Source: JADLDB01 sp040755835 (lineage in GTDB: Bacteria > Myxococcota > Myxococcia > Myxococcales > Myxococcaceae). Taken from it: 64,000 nucleotides of DNA. This document shows positions 34,003 through 45,474 of this stretch, piece by piece. The translations under genes were made by a program, and so were the position numbers. The stretch spans positions 13,164 through 77,163 of the forward strand of contig JBFMAB010000091.1 of NCBI GenBank assembly GCA_040755835.1, read 5' to 3'. Numbering within the stretch: the first letter of the stretch is position 1; each line of letters begins with the position of its first letter. Below the pieces are notes generated by a model. The model searched no databases. It worked only from the letters and a program-made list of their open reading frames with translations, and had not been told where the DNA came from.

Positions 34003-34266
34003 ATGAAGACGCTGCTCCTCGTCATCTTCCTTCTCGTGTCTTGCGTCACCGCGTCCGGCTGCGCCGGGATGCGCTCGAGCCTCGCCAGTGCATCGGCCCG
34101 ACACATCCCGGGGTGCGCGGCCGAGGAGATCGAGGCATCCAACACCTATGGCGCCAATCCCTTCTCCGGCCCGTCATGGAAGGCGACGTGCCGGGGCGAG
34201 GTCTACGAGTGCACGGGCTACCCGCAGGCCCCCGACACGGTGAAGTGCCGCAAGCTGGTGAACTGA
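34003..34266 (+). CDS. Small Cys-containing lipoprotein
   Basis: An 87-residue predicted lipoprotein with the signal MKTLLLVIFLLVSCVTASGC; the lipobox Cys is probably Cys20 (T-A-S-G-C), with an alternative at Cys14. The mature part has further cysteines at 38, 63, 70 and 82 and the phrase WKATCRGEVYECTGYP, which looks like a small disulfide-bonded surface domain. It sits between ycaO and tfuA, so it might be a partner, a substrate, or an unrelated passenger. It ends 49 bp before tfuA. Confidence 0.72.
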   Translation: MKTLLLVIFLLVSCVTASGCAGMRSSLASASARHIPGCAAEEIEASNTYGANPFSGPSWKATCRGEVYECTGYPQAPDTVKCRKLVN

Positions 34267-34315
34267 GCGGAATCTGGCTGCATTCGGGCGCGCCCGCGCA
34301 GACACTCCACGGCGC

Positions 34316-35350
34316 ATGGCGCGGTCCGACGTCATCGTCTTCCTCGGTCCCTCGCTGCCGGTCGCCGAGGCCCGGCGGATTCTCGAGGCGGACTACCGGC
34401 CGCCCGCCCGGCAGGGCGACGTGTTTCGCGCGCTGGCCGATCGCCCGCGCGTCATCGTCCTTATCGACGGCGTCTTCGAGTCGGTGCCCTCGGTCTGGCA
34501 CCACGAGCTCCTCGCGGCCGACGCGGCAGGCGCACACGTCCTCGGCGCGTCCAGCATGGGGGCGCTGCGCGCCGCGGAGCTGCCCGGCGTGGTGAAGGGG
34601 ATCGGGGAGATCGCCCGGCGCTTCGCCTCCGGCGAGTGGCAGGACGACGCGCTGGTCGCTCTGCTGCACGCCGGCGCGGAGCACGGCTTCCGCCCCATGA
34701 CGCTGCCCTGGGTGAACGCGTGGGCGACGGCGCGAGCGGCGCAGCGCGCGGGCGTCCTCACCGGTGTGCGCAGGCGGCAGCTCGTGGAGGCAGCCGCGCG
34801 CGTCTTCTACCAGTCGCGCACCTGGCGCTCGGTGCTCGACGCCACCGCCTGGCCCGAGGCGCTCCGGGCGCGCGTCCTCGACTTCGCGCGCACGCGGGGC
34901 GTCGATCTGAAGGCGGAGGACGCTCGGGCCGCGCTGCGGGCCGCCGGCCGGCTCGGCGCACGCCGGCCCCCGAAGCCTTTTCATGCCTCCAGCCTCGTGC
35001 GCCGCCAGCGGCTCGCGCAGGTGCACGGGGAGCGCCTCGCCGCCTGGGAGACCCGTCCCGACGCCGAGGCGCTGACGGACGACGGCACCCGCCGCCTGCT
35101 CCTGGCCGGCTTCGCGCGCATCGCCCGAATCCACGCGCCGCCGGCGCGCGTGCGCGCCTGGGCCGCGCGGCTGAACGGCCAGGGGTTGGCGGACGACGAG
35201 CGCGCGACGCTGGCCGAGGCGCTCGCGCTGGACGAGTTGGTGCTGACGGCCCCGGAGCGTCTCATTCCCGACGGACCGTCCCGACTGGAAGGGCTCGCGC
35301 TGGCCGCGAGGTTGGCCCACCCCCCTCGCGCGCGGCGTCGCACGCGCTAG
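34316..35350 (+). CDS. TfuA-like protein (YcaO partner)
   Basis: A 344-residue TfuA-family protein. The family signature is clear: FLGPSLPVAEAR at the N-terminus, then LIDGVFESVPSVWHHELLAA and GASSMGALRAAEL (77-89). TfuA acts with YcaO in trifolitoxin synthesis and in thioamide formation, where it is thought to supply or transfer sulfur from a sulfur-relay source. The C-terminal 150 residues are Arg/Ala-rich and less conserved. There is no sulfurtransferase or peptide-precursor gene next to it. It is followed after 12 bp by an EEP-family gene. Confidence 0.9.
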   Translation: MARSDVIVFLGPSLPVAEARRILEADYRPPARQGDVFRALADRPRVIVLIDGVFESVPSVWHHELLAADAAGAHVLGASSMGALRAAELPGVVKGIGEIARRFASGEWQDDALVALLHAGAEHGFRPMTLPWVNAWATARAAQRAGVLTGVRRRQLVEAAARVFYQSRTWRSVLDATAWPEALRARVLDFARTRGVDLKAEDARAALRAAGRLGARRPPKPFHASSLVRRQRLAQVHGERLAAWETRPDAEALTDDGTRRLLLAGFARIARIHAPPARVRAWAARLNGQGLADDERATLAEALALDELVLTAPERLIPDGPSRLEGLALAARLAHPPRARRRTR

Positions 35351-35362
35351 AGTGTCAGCGCC

Positions 35363-36292
35363 ATGCGGTTGGCGAGCTACAACGTGCGCTACTTCGGGCA
35401 TGGCCTGAAAGGCCTGGCGAGCACCTCGGCCTCGAAGTTGCGGATCGCCCAGGCGCTCCTCGCGCTCGACCCGCTGCCGGACCTGGTCGCCCTGCAGGAA
35501 GTGGAGACGCGCTCGATTCGCGCGGGCGTGGCGGACCGCGAATCGCACCCCTCGGAGACGCAGCTCGAGGCCTTCCTGCGGCACCTCGCTGCGGAGTTCA
35601 GGCACCGGGGCCGGGTGATGCCGTACCGCGCCTGGTACTTCCCCGCCCACACGTACCGGCTGGGCGCGGTGAAGCTGTACACCACCGGCCTCGCGATGCT
35701 GGTCAACGCGCAGACGCTGGACGTCCTCGCCGACAACGGCCACAAGCCGCACCGCATCACCCACCACGGCTCCCAGCGACTCAAGAAGGTGAAGCAGACG
35801 CGCATCGCCGCGCACCTGCACCTCGAGGACGTGAGGGGGAAGCGCTTCCACCTCTTCAACACCCATTTGTCGCTGCCGACGCCGTGGGCGAAGGAGTTCT
35901 GGAGCGAGAAGCGCAAGATGGGGCACGGGAAGAACCAGCTCGAGGAGGCGCGCGCGGTGCGCCACTACGTCGAGGCCACCGCGAAGGCCGAGCCGTTCCT
36001 GGTGGCGGGCGACTTCAACTCCGCGCCCGCCACGCCCGTCTACAAGTACCTCACCGACGAAGCGGGCCTCATCGGTGCGCAGGAGGTGCTCAAGCAGATC
36101 GACGCGCGCCGCCCGGACGCGTTCCCCACCGCCGGCTTCCTCCACCTGCGCATGCACCTCGACCACATCTTCGGGGGCAACCGGGTCGAGTTCGGCGACA
36201 TGAAGGACACCGCGCCCTTCGGTGACGAGCGCGGCCGCTTCTTCGGCCTGTCCGATCACGTCCCGCTGATCACGACCTTCGACATCGGTTGA
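35363..36292 (+). CDS. Endonuclease/exonuclease/phosphatase family hydrolase
   Basis: A 309-residue EEP-fold metal-dependent phosphodiesterase. Active-site motifs are MRLASYNVRY (Asn), LVALQEVE (metal-binding Glu), FNTHLSLP (His), VAGDFNSAP (Asp/Asn) and GLSDHVPLITTF (catalytic Asp-His), in the usual order. The family includes nucleases, phosphoinositide phosphatases and nocturnin-like enzymes; the substrate cannot be told. No signal peptide is seen, so it is probably cytoplasmic. It is 12 bp after tfuA, and its last 37 bp overlap the convergent phosphoesterase gene. Confidence 0.88.
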   Translation: MRLASYNVRYFGHGLKGLASTSASKLRIAQALLALDPLPDLVALQEVETRSIRAGVADRESHPSETQLEAFLRHLAAEFRHRGRVMPYRAWYFPAHTYRLGAVKLYTTGLAMLVNAQTLDVLADNGHKPHRITHHGSQRLKKVKQTRIAAHLHLEDVRGKRFHLFNTHLSLPTPWAKEFWSEKRKMGHGKNQLEEARAVRHYVEATAKAEPFLVAGDFNSAPATPVYKYLTDEAGLIGAQEVLKQIDARRPDAFPTAGFLHLRMHLDHIFGGNRVEFGDMKDTAPFGDERGRFFGLSDHVPLITTFDIG

Positions 36293-37323
36293 CGCCGGTC
36301 GAGATCGAGCAGCTCGTACGCGTCGACGCTGGCTTGGAGCATGCCGCCGTCGATGAAGAGGAGCCGCGCGCCGGGCGCGCAGCCCAGCTGGTAGCGAACC
36401 GCGTCTCCTTCCACGGTGAGCGAGCGCAGCGGGCCGTCGACGGCGCCCGGCGTGCACCACCGGGGCATCTCCTCGCGGCACTTCTTGTCGCGCACGTGGC
36501 CGATGGCCTGCGGGTAGTGCGCGGGCAGGCGCCGGGGATCGAAGCGGCGGCGCGGCGGGCCGTCGAGCTGCCCCGGCTTTGCGTGCGCCGGGTCGGCCGG
36601 CCGGTGGAAGAGGGCGCCGCGGCCCTCGCCGCGCTTCGCGTCGCCGGCCTGGTGGAATGGCTCGAGGTCCAGAGCGCCGCTCGTCCACCGGGCCACGCGC
36701 TGTTCGAGAAAGGCGTTGAGGGCGTGCGCAACGCCGGCCGCGGTGTCGGCGGTGACGCCCAGGCGATCGAGATCGTCCACCGTGACGCCGGCGTGCACCA
36801 GCAGCAGCCCGTGGTGCTCGTGCGCGAGGCGCAGCCGCCGCGTGCGCAGCAACCCGGTGACCAGCTCGCGCTGCGCCACCGAGAAGCACGAGAAGTCCCG
36901 CGAAATGCTCTCCGCGGTCGCCACGAAGGGGTAGCGCCGGAGAAAGCCCGCCTGCCGCTCGGCGTCCACGTCGCCACGGCGGTACGCCTCGTCGGCTTGT
37001 TGCCGGGCCTTTGCGAAGGCGGCGTCGTCGGTGAAGTGGGCGAGCTCGCAGACGCGCGCGAGGTCGTGGTTGCCCGCGAGCAGCACCACCTGATCGGCAG
37101 GGTGGCTGGCGAGCCAGGAGAGCAGGGCGAGCGCGTCGTCGGTGGCCTCGCGGCGCGCCTCGGGCGGGCCCCAGTCGAAGTGGTCGCCGATCGAGACGAG
37201 TTGTACGTCGTCGCGCAGCCGCTCGCCGTCGAGCAGCCCGTGCGCAGCCAGCACGCGCTTGACCGTCGCGAAGGGGGCCTGCGGATCCCCCACGGCGACG
37301 TGGCGGCGGAACGGGCCGGGCAC
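36256..37323 (-). CDS. Calcineurin-like metallophosphoesterase
   Basis: A 355-residue metallophosphatase. Motifs are HVAVGDPQAPF (the usual GDxHG is GDPQAP), VSIGDHFDWGP (GDxxDxG, with Trp instead of Arg) and LLAGNHDLARV (GNHD), followed by GLLLVHAG. Substituting Gln for His in the first motif removes one common metal ligand, so activity may be altered. It is a soluble cytoplasmic protein starting at GTG 37323, 10 bp after the acyl-CoA ligase stop, so the two may be co-transcribed. Its 3' end overlaps the convergent EEP gene by 37 bp. Confidence 0.84.
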   Translation of the reverse strand: MPGPFRRHVAVGDPQAPFATVKRVLAAHGLLDGERLRDDVQLVSIGDHFDWGPPEARREATDDALALLSWLASHPADQVVLLAGNHDLARVCELAHFTDDAAFAKARQQADEAYRRGDVDAERQAGFLRRYPFVATAESISRDFSCFSVAQRELVTGLLRTRRLRLAHEHHGLLLVHAGVTVDDLDRLGVTADTAAGVAHALNAFLEQRVARWTSGALDLEPFHQAGDAKRGEGRGALFHRPADPAHAKPGQLDGPPRRRFDPRRLPAHYPQAIGHVRDKKCREEMPRWCTPGAVDGPLRSLTVEGDAVRYQLGCAPGARLLFIDGGMLQASVDAYELLDLDRRQPMSKVVISGT

Positions 37324-37333
37324 CTTGGCGCGG

Positions 37334-39127
<1,794 letters not shown>

Positions 39128-39258
39128 GGCGGACTCCTTGGCTCCGGCGCGCGCAGGAGCCGGTGAGGGGACTTTCGTCGAAACGCGGGGCGACTGTACC
39201 GGCGCTCACCGTCCAGGCAACCGCAAATCTGCCGCCGCGCAAGGGGGGCGGAAGACGC

Positions 39259-39297
39259 GAAAGGCCGGCGCCCCGCGGGTGGGAGCACCGGCCTTTC
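39259..39297 (-). terminator. Terminator downstream of the EF-G gene
   Basis: A perfect 10-bp stem GAAAGGCCGG (39259-39268) and CCGGCCTTTC (39288-39297) with a 19-nt loop lies 27 bp past the EF-G stop (39325) in the direction of transcription. The stem's A-rich/T-rich outer end (GAAA/TTTC) takes the place of a free T-tract. Confidence 0.75.
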
Positions 39298-39324
39298 CGT
39301 GGCGTCGCCCGAGGGCCGTCCGCG

Positions 39325-41460
39325 CTACTTGCGGGCCGCGGCCTCGGCGGCCTGCTTCTCCTTGTACTTCTTGATCATCTCTTCCTGCTCGTTGCGGGGC
39401 ACCGCGGCGTACTTGGCGAACTCCATGGTGAAGTTGCCCTTGCCCTGCGTGGCCGAGCGGAGGTCCGTCGAGTAGCCGAACATGGTGTTGAGCGGCACCT
39501 CGGCGACGACGGTCACCTGGCCGTCCGCGTTCGAGGTCTCGACGATGACGCCGCGCCGCTGGTTGATCTGGCCGACCACCGAGCCTTGGAACTCGCTCGG
39601 CGCCTCGACCTCGACCTTCATGATCGGCTCGAGCACCACCGGCTTGGCCGCCGCGTAGCCCTCGCGGAAGGCCATGATGGCCGCCGTCTTGAACGCCTGC
39701 TCGCTCGAGTCGACCGCGTGGAAGCCGCCGTCGTTGATGACGCAGCGAACGCCCACGACGGGGAAGCCGATCAGCGCGCCCTTCTTGATCGCCTCCTGGA
39801 AGCCCTTGTCGCACGCGGGGATGAACTCGCGCGGGATGGCGCCGCCGACGATCTCGTTCACGAACTCGTACTGCATGACCGCGTCCGGCGGCAGCGGCTC
39901 GAGGTAGCCGCACACCTTCGCGTACTGGCCCGAGCCACCCGTCTGCTTCTTGTGGGTGTACGCGAACTCACCGCGCTGGCTGATCGTCTCCCGGTAGGCC
40001 ACCTGCGGCTTGCCGGCGACGACCTCGCAGTTGTACTCGCGGCGCATGCGCTCCATGTAGATCTCGAGGTGGAGCTCGCCCATGCCCGAGATGATCGTCT
40101 GGGCCGACTCCTCGTCCTGGTGCACGCGGAACGTGGGGTCTTCCTTCGTGAAGCGGTTGAGCGCCTTCGAGAAGTTCTGCTCGCCCGAGCGATCCTTCGG
40201 GGCCACCGCCAGCGAGATCACCGCGGCCGGCACGTGCATCGACGTGAGCGTCACGTTCAACCTGCCGTCGGTGAACGTCTCCCCCGAGCTCGCCTCGATG
40301 CCGTAGAACGCGACGATGTCGCCGGCCTGCGCGAACTGCACTTCCTCGCGGTCGTCCGAGTGCATGCGGAACATGCGGGGCACGCGCACCTTCCGCATCT
40401 GGTTCGAGGTGTTGATGATGGTGTCACCCGTCGCCACTTTGCCCTGGTAGATGCGGAAGTAGGTCAGCTGGCCGTACTTGTCCTGCTGCAGCTTGAACGC
40501 CAGGCCGACGAACGGCTTGTTCGGGTCCGACTCGAGGGTGATCTTCTGCTCGTTGTTCGACTGGTCGTGCGCTTCGTTGGTGACCTCGGTGGGGTTGGGC
40601 AGGTACTCGCAAACCGCGTCGAGGAGCAGCTGCACGCCCTTGTTGCGGAACGCCGAGCCGCACATCACCGGCGTCATCTTGAGCGCCAGGGTGCCGCGAC
40701 GGATCGCCGCCTTCAGCTCCTCGTCCGTCACCGGCTCCTCAGCGAGGAACTTCTCGGCGAGCGCCTCGTCGATGTCGGCGACCGCCTCGACGATGTGCTG
40801 GCGGGTGGCCTTCGCCTGCTCGACGTACTCGGCCGGCACCGCCTCCACGCGCACGTGCTCGCCGTTCTCGCCGTCGAAGAAGTAGGCCTTCTGCGTCACC
40901 GCGTCGATGACGCCCGCGAACTTGTCCTCGGCGCCGATGGGCACCTGGAGGCGCACCGGGTGGTGGCCCAGCTTCTCCTTCAGCATCTCCGCGACGCGCT
41001 CGTAGTTCGCGCCGGGGTTGTCCATCTTGTTGACGAAGGCGATGCGCGGCACGCGGTACCGCTTCATCTGCTTGTCCACGGTGATGGACTGCGACTGCAC
41101 GCCCTTGCCCGAGTCGAGCACGAGGATCGCGCCGTCGAGCACGCGCAAAGCGCGTTCCACTTCGATGGTGAAGTCGACGTGTCCCGGCGTGTCGATGATG
41201 TTGATGTTGTGCTCGGGGAGCTGGCGCTGCGAGCCGTTCCACACGCAGTACGTGGCGGCAGACTGGATCGTAATGCCCTTCTCGCGCTCGAGGTCCATCG
41301 AGTCCATCTTCGCGCCGACGCCGTCCTTGCCGCGCACCTCGTGGATCGCGTGAATGCGGCCCGTGTAGAAGAGGATGCGCTCGGTGAGCGTCGTCTTGCC
41401 CGAGTCGATGTGGGCAGAAATGCCGATGTTGCGGATACGTTCCAGCGGGATGTTCGCCAT
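39325..41460 (-). CDS. fusA: Elongation factor G, spirochaetal/mitochondrial type
   Basis: A 711-residue translational GTPase that moves tRNA-mRNA on the ribosome. G1 is AHIDSGKTTLTERILFYTGR, with Ile-Asp-Ser where the E. coli protein has Val-Asp-Ala; this IDSGK form and GRIHAIHEVRGKDGVGAKMD mark the spdEFG1/mtEFG1 branch. Further motifs are GITIQSAAT (G2), DTPGHVDFT (G3) and NKMD (G4); domains II-V follow, including EPIMKVEVEAP. In organisms with this type, a second EF-G usually handles ribosome recycling; it is not in this window. ATG 41460 (MANIPLERIRN) is the family start; a TTG extension to 41499 is rejected. Confidence 0.93.
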   Translation of the reverse strand: MANIPLERIRNIGISAHIDSGKTTLTERILFYTGRIHAIHEVRGKDGVGAKMDSMDLEREKGITIQSAATYCVWNGSQRQLPEHNINIIDTPGHVDFTIEVERALRVLDGAILVLDSGKGVQSQSITVDKQMKRYRVPRIAFVNKMDNPGANYERVAEMLKEKLGHHPVRLQVPIGAEDKFAGVIDAVTQKAYFFDGENGEHVRVEAVPAEYVEQAKATRQHIVEAVADIDEALAEKFLAEEPVTDEELKAAIRRGTLALKMTPVMCGSAFRNKGVQLLLDAVCEYLPNPTEVTNEAHDQSNNEQKITLESDPNKPFVGLAFKLQQDKYGQLTYFRIYQGKVATGDTIINTSNQMRKVRVPRMFRMHSDDREEVQFAQAGDIVAFYGIEASSGETFTDGRLNVTLTSMHVPAAVISLAVAPKDRSGEQNFSKALNRFTKEDPTFRVHQDEESAQTIISGMGELHLEIYMERMRREYNCEVVAGKPQVAYRETISQRGEFAYTHKKQTGGSGQYAKVCGYLEPLPPDAVMQYEFVNEIVGGAIPREFIPACDKGFQEAIKKGALIGFPVVGVRCVINDGGFHAVDSSEQAFKTAAIMAFREGYAAAKPVVLEPIMKVEVEAPSEFQGSVVGQINQRRGVIVETSNADGQVTVVAEVPLNTMFGYSTDLRSATQGKGNFTMEFAKYAAVPRNEQEEMIKKYKEKQAAEAAARK

Positions 41461-41484
41461 AGCGGGCGCGCGCCTACTTAACTC

Positions 41485-41500
41485 CTTGTCGAAAGACAAG
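41485..41500. promoter_or_regulatory. Inverted repeat upstream of the EF-G gene
   Basis: CTTGTC-GAAA-GACAAG is a perfect 6-bp stem with a 4-nt GAAA loop (a stable tetraloop class on the plus strand) 25 bp upstream of the EF-G start. On the minus strand it precedes GGAG. It may be part of the leader or an operator; no promoter is certain. Confidence 0.35.
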
Positions 41501-41552
41501 CGCCGTCAGGCTCGACACCACCGCCAGCGCTGACCTAAGCCTCCGCGCGGCG

Positions 41553-42386
41553 ATGAGCGACGAGAACCGGGGCGAGTCCAGCGCCCCTCCAGCGCCCCAA
41601 CCGCCCGTCGAAGTGGCTCCGGGCCCACCCGGCAGCGGCGCCGCGCCCGTGGAGCCGCCGGCGGCCTCCGAAGCGGTCGCTCCGCCCGTCGGGGGAGGGG
41701 CCGAGGCCGCGCCGCTCCGCTTCGCGCCCGGCGAGAAGGTGTGCGGCAACTGCAAGCTGTGGCGCGCCCACTCGGTGGAGGCGGCCCGCGGCTGGGTGGG
41801 CACCTGCCGCCTGCAGCCGAGCCGCGGCCTCTTCCCGCCGTCGGCGCCCTGGTGCGACGCCTTCGTGGCGCGCGGCGAGGCGGCCCCGAGCCCCGACGCG
41901 ACCCCCACGGCGCGAGCCCGGGCGCTCAAGCCGATCGGCCCCGCCGTGCGGTCCGCCGGCGGCGCCGTGAAGACGACCCCGGGGGGGCCGAGGCTCGCCC
42001 CCCGCATCGACCCGAACACGCAAGTCGACCTCGAAGGAGCGACGATGACCCGCGCCGAGCTGATGGAGCTGTTCCTCGAGGCCTCGGGCCTCGCCGAGGT
42101 GCCGCTGGCCCAGAAGTGGGAAGGCGGCACCGTGAAGCTGGTGCCCGGCAACCCGCAGCTGCAGGCCAAGGACATTCCCATCGACGCGCTCTTCCACAAG
42201 ATCGTGATGATCCGAAACAACCTGCGGACGCTCGAGCAGAAGCTGAACGCGCACCCGAAGCTGACCGACGCCGAGAAGGTCGAGCTGCAGCGGTACATCA
42301 CCCGCAGCTACGGCTCGCTCACCACCTTCAACGTGCTGTTCAAGGACAAGCGCGACCAGTTCGTCGGGCAGAAGGGCGACGAGTAG
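41553..42386 (+). CDS. Hypothetical protein with Pro/Ala-rich N-terminus and four-Cys motif
   Basis: A 277-residue protein. The first 55 residues are Pro/Ala/Glu-rich and disordered. A compact motif VCGNCKLWRAH...GTCRLQPS...PWCDAF at about 63-104 puts four cysteines in a CX2C-CX-C spacing that could hold zinc or an iron-sulfur cluster, like high-potential ferredoxin-type or zinc-ribbon proteins. A second low-complexity linker leads to a helical C-terminal domain (MTRAELMELFLEASGLAEVP, FHKIVMIRNNLRTLEQKLNA). No family is firmly recognised. It is divergent from EF-G and convergent with the ECF sigma gene (3 bp). Confidence 0.72.
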   Translation: MSDENRGESSAPPAPQPPVEVAPGPPGSGAAPVEPPAASEAVAPPVGGGAEAAPLRFAPGEKVCGNCKLWRAHSVEAARGWVGTCRLQPSRGLFPPSAPWCDAFVARGEAAPSPDATPTARARALKPIGPAVRSAGGAVKTTPGGPRLAPRIDPNTQVDLEGATMTRAELMELFLEASGLAEVPLAQKWEGGTVKLVPGNPQLQAKDIPIDALFHKIVMIRNNLRTLEQKLNAHPKLTDAEKVELQRYITRSYGSLTTFNVLFKDKRDQFVGQKGDE

Positions 42387-42389
42387 CTG

Positions 42390-42896
42390 CTACGGCTGCT
42401 CGGGCTCGCCAGCGTCCTTCGCCATGGCCGCCATGAGCCGCGTGCGGCCGCGGTTCAGCGCGCTCTTCACCGTGCCCTCGGGCAGGTTCAGCATGCGGGC
42501 GATCTCCGGGTACGAGTAGCCGCGCAGGTCGCGCAGCGTCACCACCAGCCGGTGCTGCTCCGACAGATGCTCGAGCGCCTCGAGGAACAGCGCGTGCCGC
42601 TCGTTGCCCACCGCGCACCTCTCGGGATCGTCCGGCGTGGGCAGCGTCGTCTCCAGCTTCCCGCGGCGCTTGCGGGCGCGCAGCGAGTTGATGGACGAGT
42701 TGACGAGGATCCGGTGCAGCCACGTCGTGTACGCCGCCTTGCCGTCGAAGCGGACGTTCTGCGAGTGGAGGCGCGCGAAGACTTCCTGCACCACGTCCTC
42801 GGCCTCGTCGGCGTCGCGGAGGATGCGACGGGCGATCGACAGCGCGCGGCGCCGGTGCTGGCGGTAGAGCTCGGGAAGCGGGGGCAGGGCCGTCAT
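42390..42896 (-). CDS. ECF sigma factor (RpoE-like)
   Basis: A 168-residue sigma-70 family ECF factor. Region 2: LYRQHRRRALSIARRILRDA with DEAEDVVQEVFARLHSQ and WLHRILVNSSINSLRARKRR. Region 4: LSEQHRLVVTLRDLRGYSYPEIAR followed by LPEGTVKSALNRGRTRLMAAM. No anti-sigma gene is adjacent; it lies alone between the convergent Cys-motif gene and the FHA/sigma54 activator. ATG 42896 is used; TTG 42908 has a close GGGGAG and is a possible start. Confidence 0.88.
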   Translation of the reverse strand: MTALPPLPELYRQHRRRALSIARRILRDADEAEDVVQEVFARLHSQNVRFDGKAAYTTWLHRILVNSSINSLRARKRRGKLETTLPTPDDPERCAVGNERHALFLEALEHLSEQHRLVVTLRDLRGYSYPEIARMLNLPEGTVKSALNRGRTRLMAAMAKDAGEPEQP

Positions 42897-42954
42897 GCCC
42901 GTCTTCAACGGCTCCCCGGCGGCTTCGATCTACCAGGTCAATATCGACCTGATT

Positions 42955-44598
<1,644 letters not shown>

Positions 44599-44712
44599 GG
44601 CGACGCACCTACCATGGCCCACTCGGGCTCACCAAGGCCCACGCCGGTGGCAAGCCGTTGGACAAGGCGACCGATGGTGTGGGGGGCGGGTCCGGCCGAC
44701 AATTCATGGCAG

Positions 44713-45474
44713 ATGGTCGACGACCGACACTCCGAGAGCGGCCAGGCGGCCGTCGAGACGGCGCTGACCATGCCGCTCGCGCTGTTCATGGTGCTGGGCA
44801 CCCTGCAGCTGTTCATGCTGCTGCAGGGGCGGCTCTTCGCCGAGCACGCGGCGTACGCTGCGGTGCGCACCGGGGTGGTGAAGCACGGCGACTGCGAGGC
44901 GATGACGCACGCGGCCATCGCGGCGCTCTTGCCCAGCTTCGTCAGCTACCTCGGCGCCAGCACCCCGGGCGCGGGCGCGCACGACAAGCTGGTGAACGCC
45001 TTCCTCCTCCGCACGCGGAACAAGCCCTGGCAGAACCAGTTCGACCCGGGCGCCGACGACGGGCACGATGGCGCGGTCGTCTGGCTGATCCGCGAGTCGC
45101 CGCTGCGCGGGCAGGTGACGCGATTGTCCGAGGACGACTTCGACGATCCCGACGGCGACGGCTACACGCTCAGCGTTCGCCTGGTGTACTGGTACCCGCT
45201 GCGCATCCCCTTCGCGAACTGGGTGATGGCGACGATGTACCGCGCGTACTTCGGCCTCGGCGACTACAACAAGGTCAGCCCCATCATGCCGACGCGGCCC
45301 GCCGCGTGGACCCAGGCCGGGGCGCGCATGTCCAACGCCGCGGCCAGCGAGTTCCAGCGCCGCTACGCCGCCGAGCAGTACGTCTTCCCCGTCACCGCCA
45401 GCTACGCGATGCGCATGATGACGCCGCCGCGGCCCAGGACGTTCACGCGGCAGAACTGCGAGCCGGCGCCATGA
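44713..45474 (+). CDS. TadE-like pseudopilin (module 2)
   Basis: A 253-residue TadE-family pseudopilin. The leader is short and acidic (MVDDRHSESG), cleaved after Gly10 before QAAVETALTM, with Glu15 at +5, then the helix LALFMVLGTLQLFMLL. Shared with the module 1 TadE are the QAAVETA start, the second hydrophobic block (YWYPLRIPFANWVMATMY versus FYYRMFIPFANAFVWYAAYG) and the ending TASYAMRMM. An in-frame ATG at 44674 is an alternative start. Its stop overlaps the TadG start (ATGA). Confidence 0.83.
   Translation: MVDDRHSESGQAAVETALTMPLALFMVLGTLQLFMLLQGRLFAEHAAYAAVRTGVVKHGDCEAMTHAAIAALLPSFVSYLGASTPGAGAHDKLVNAFLLRTRNKPWQNQFDPGADDGHDGAVVWLIRESPLRGQVTRLSEDDFDDPDGDGYTLSVRLVYWYPLRIPFANWVMATMYRAYFGLGDYNKVSPIMPTRPAAWTQAGARMSNAAASEFQRRYAAEQYVFPVTASYAMRMMTPPRPRTFTRQNCEPAP

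Noticed and set aside
41461..41499. TTG start 13 codons before EF-G Met
   Set aside because: The family starts at MANIPLERIRN and the extension covers a leader hairpin.
44648..44663. Sigma54-like site TGGCAAGCCGTTGG before Tad module 2
   Set aside because: The -12 TTG is one base too close to the -24 element and the GC pair is missing, so spacing excludes it.
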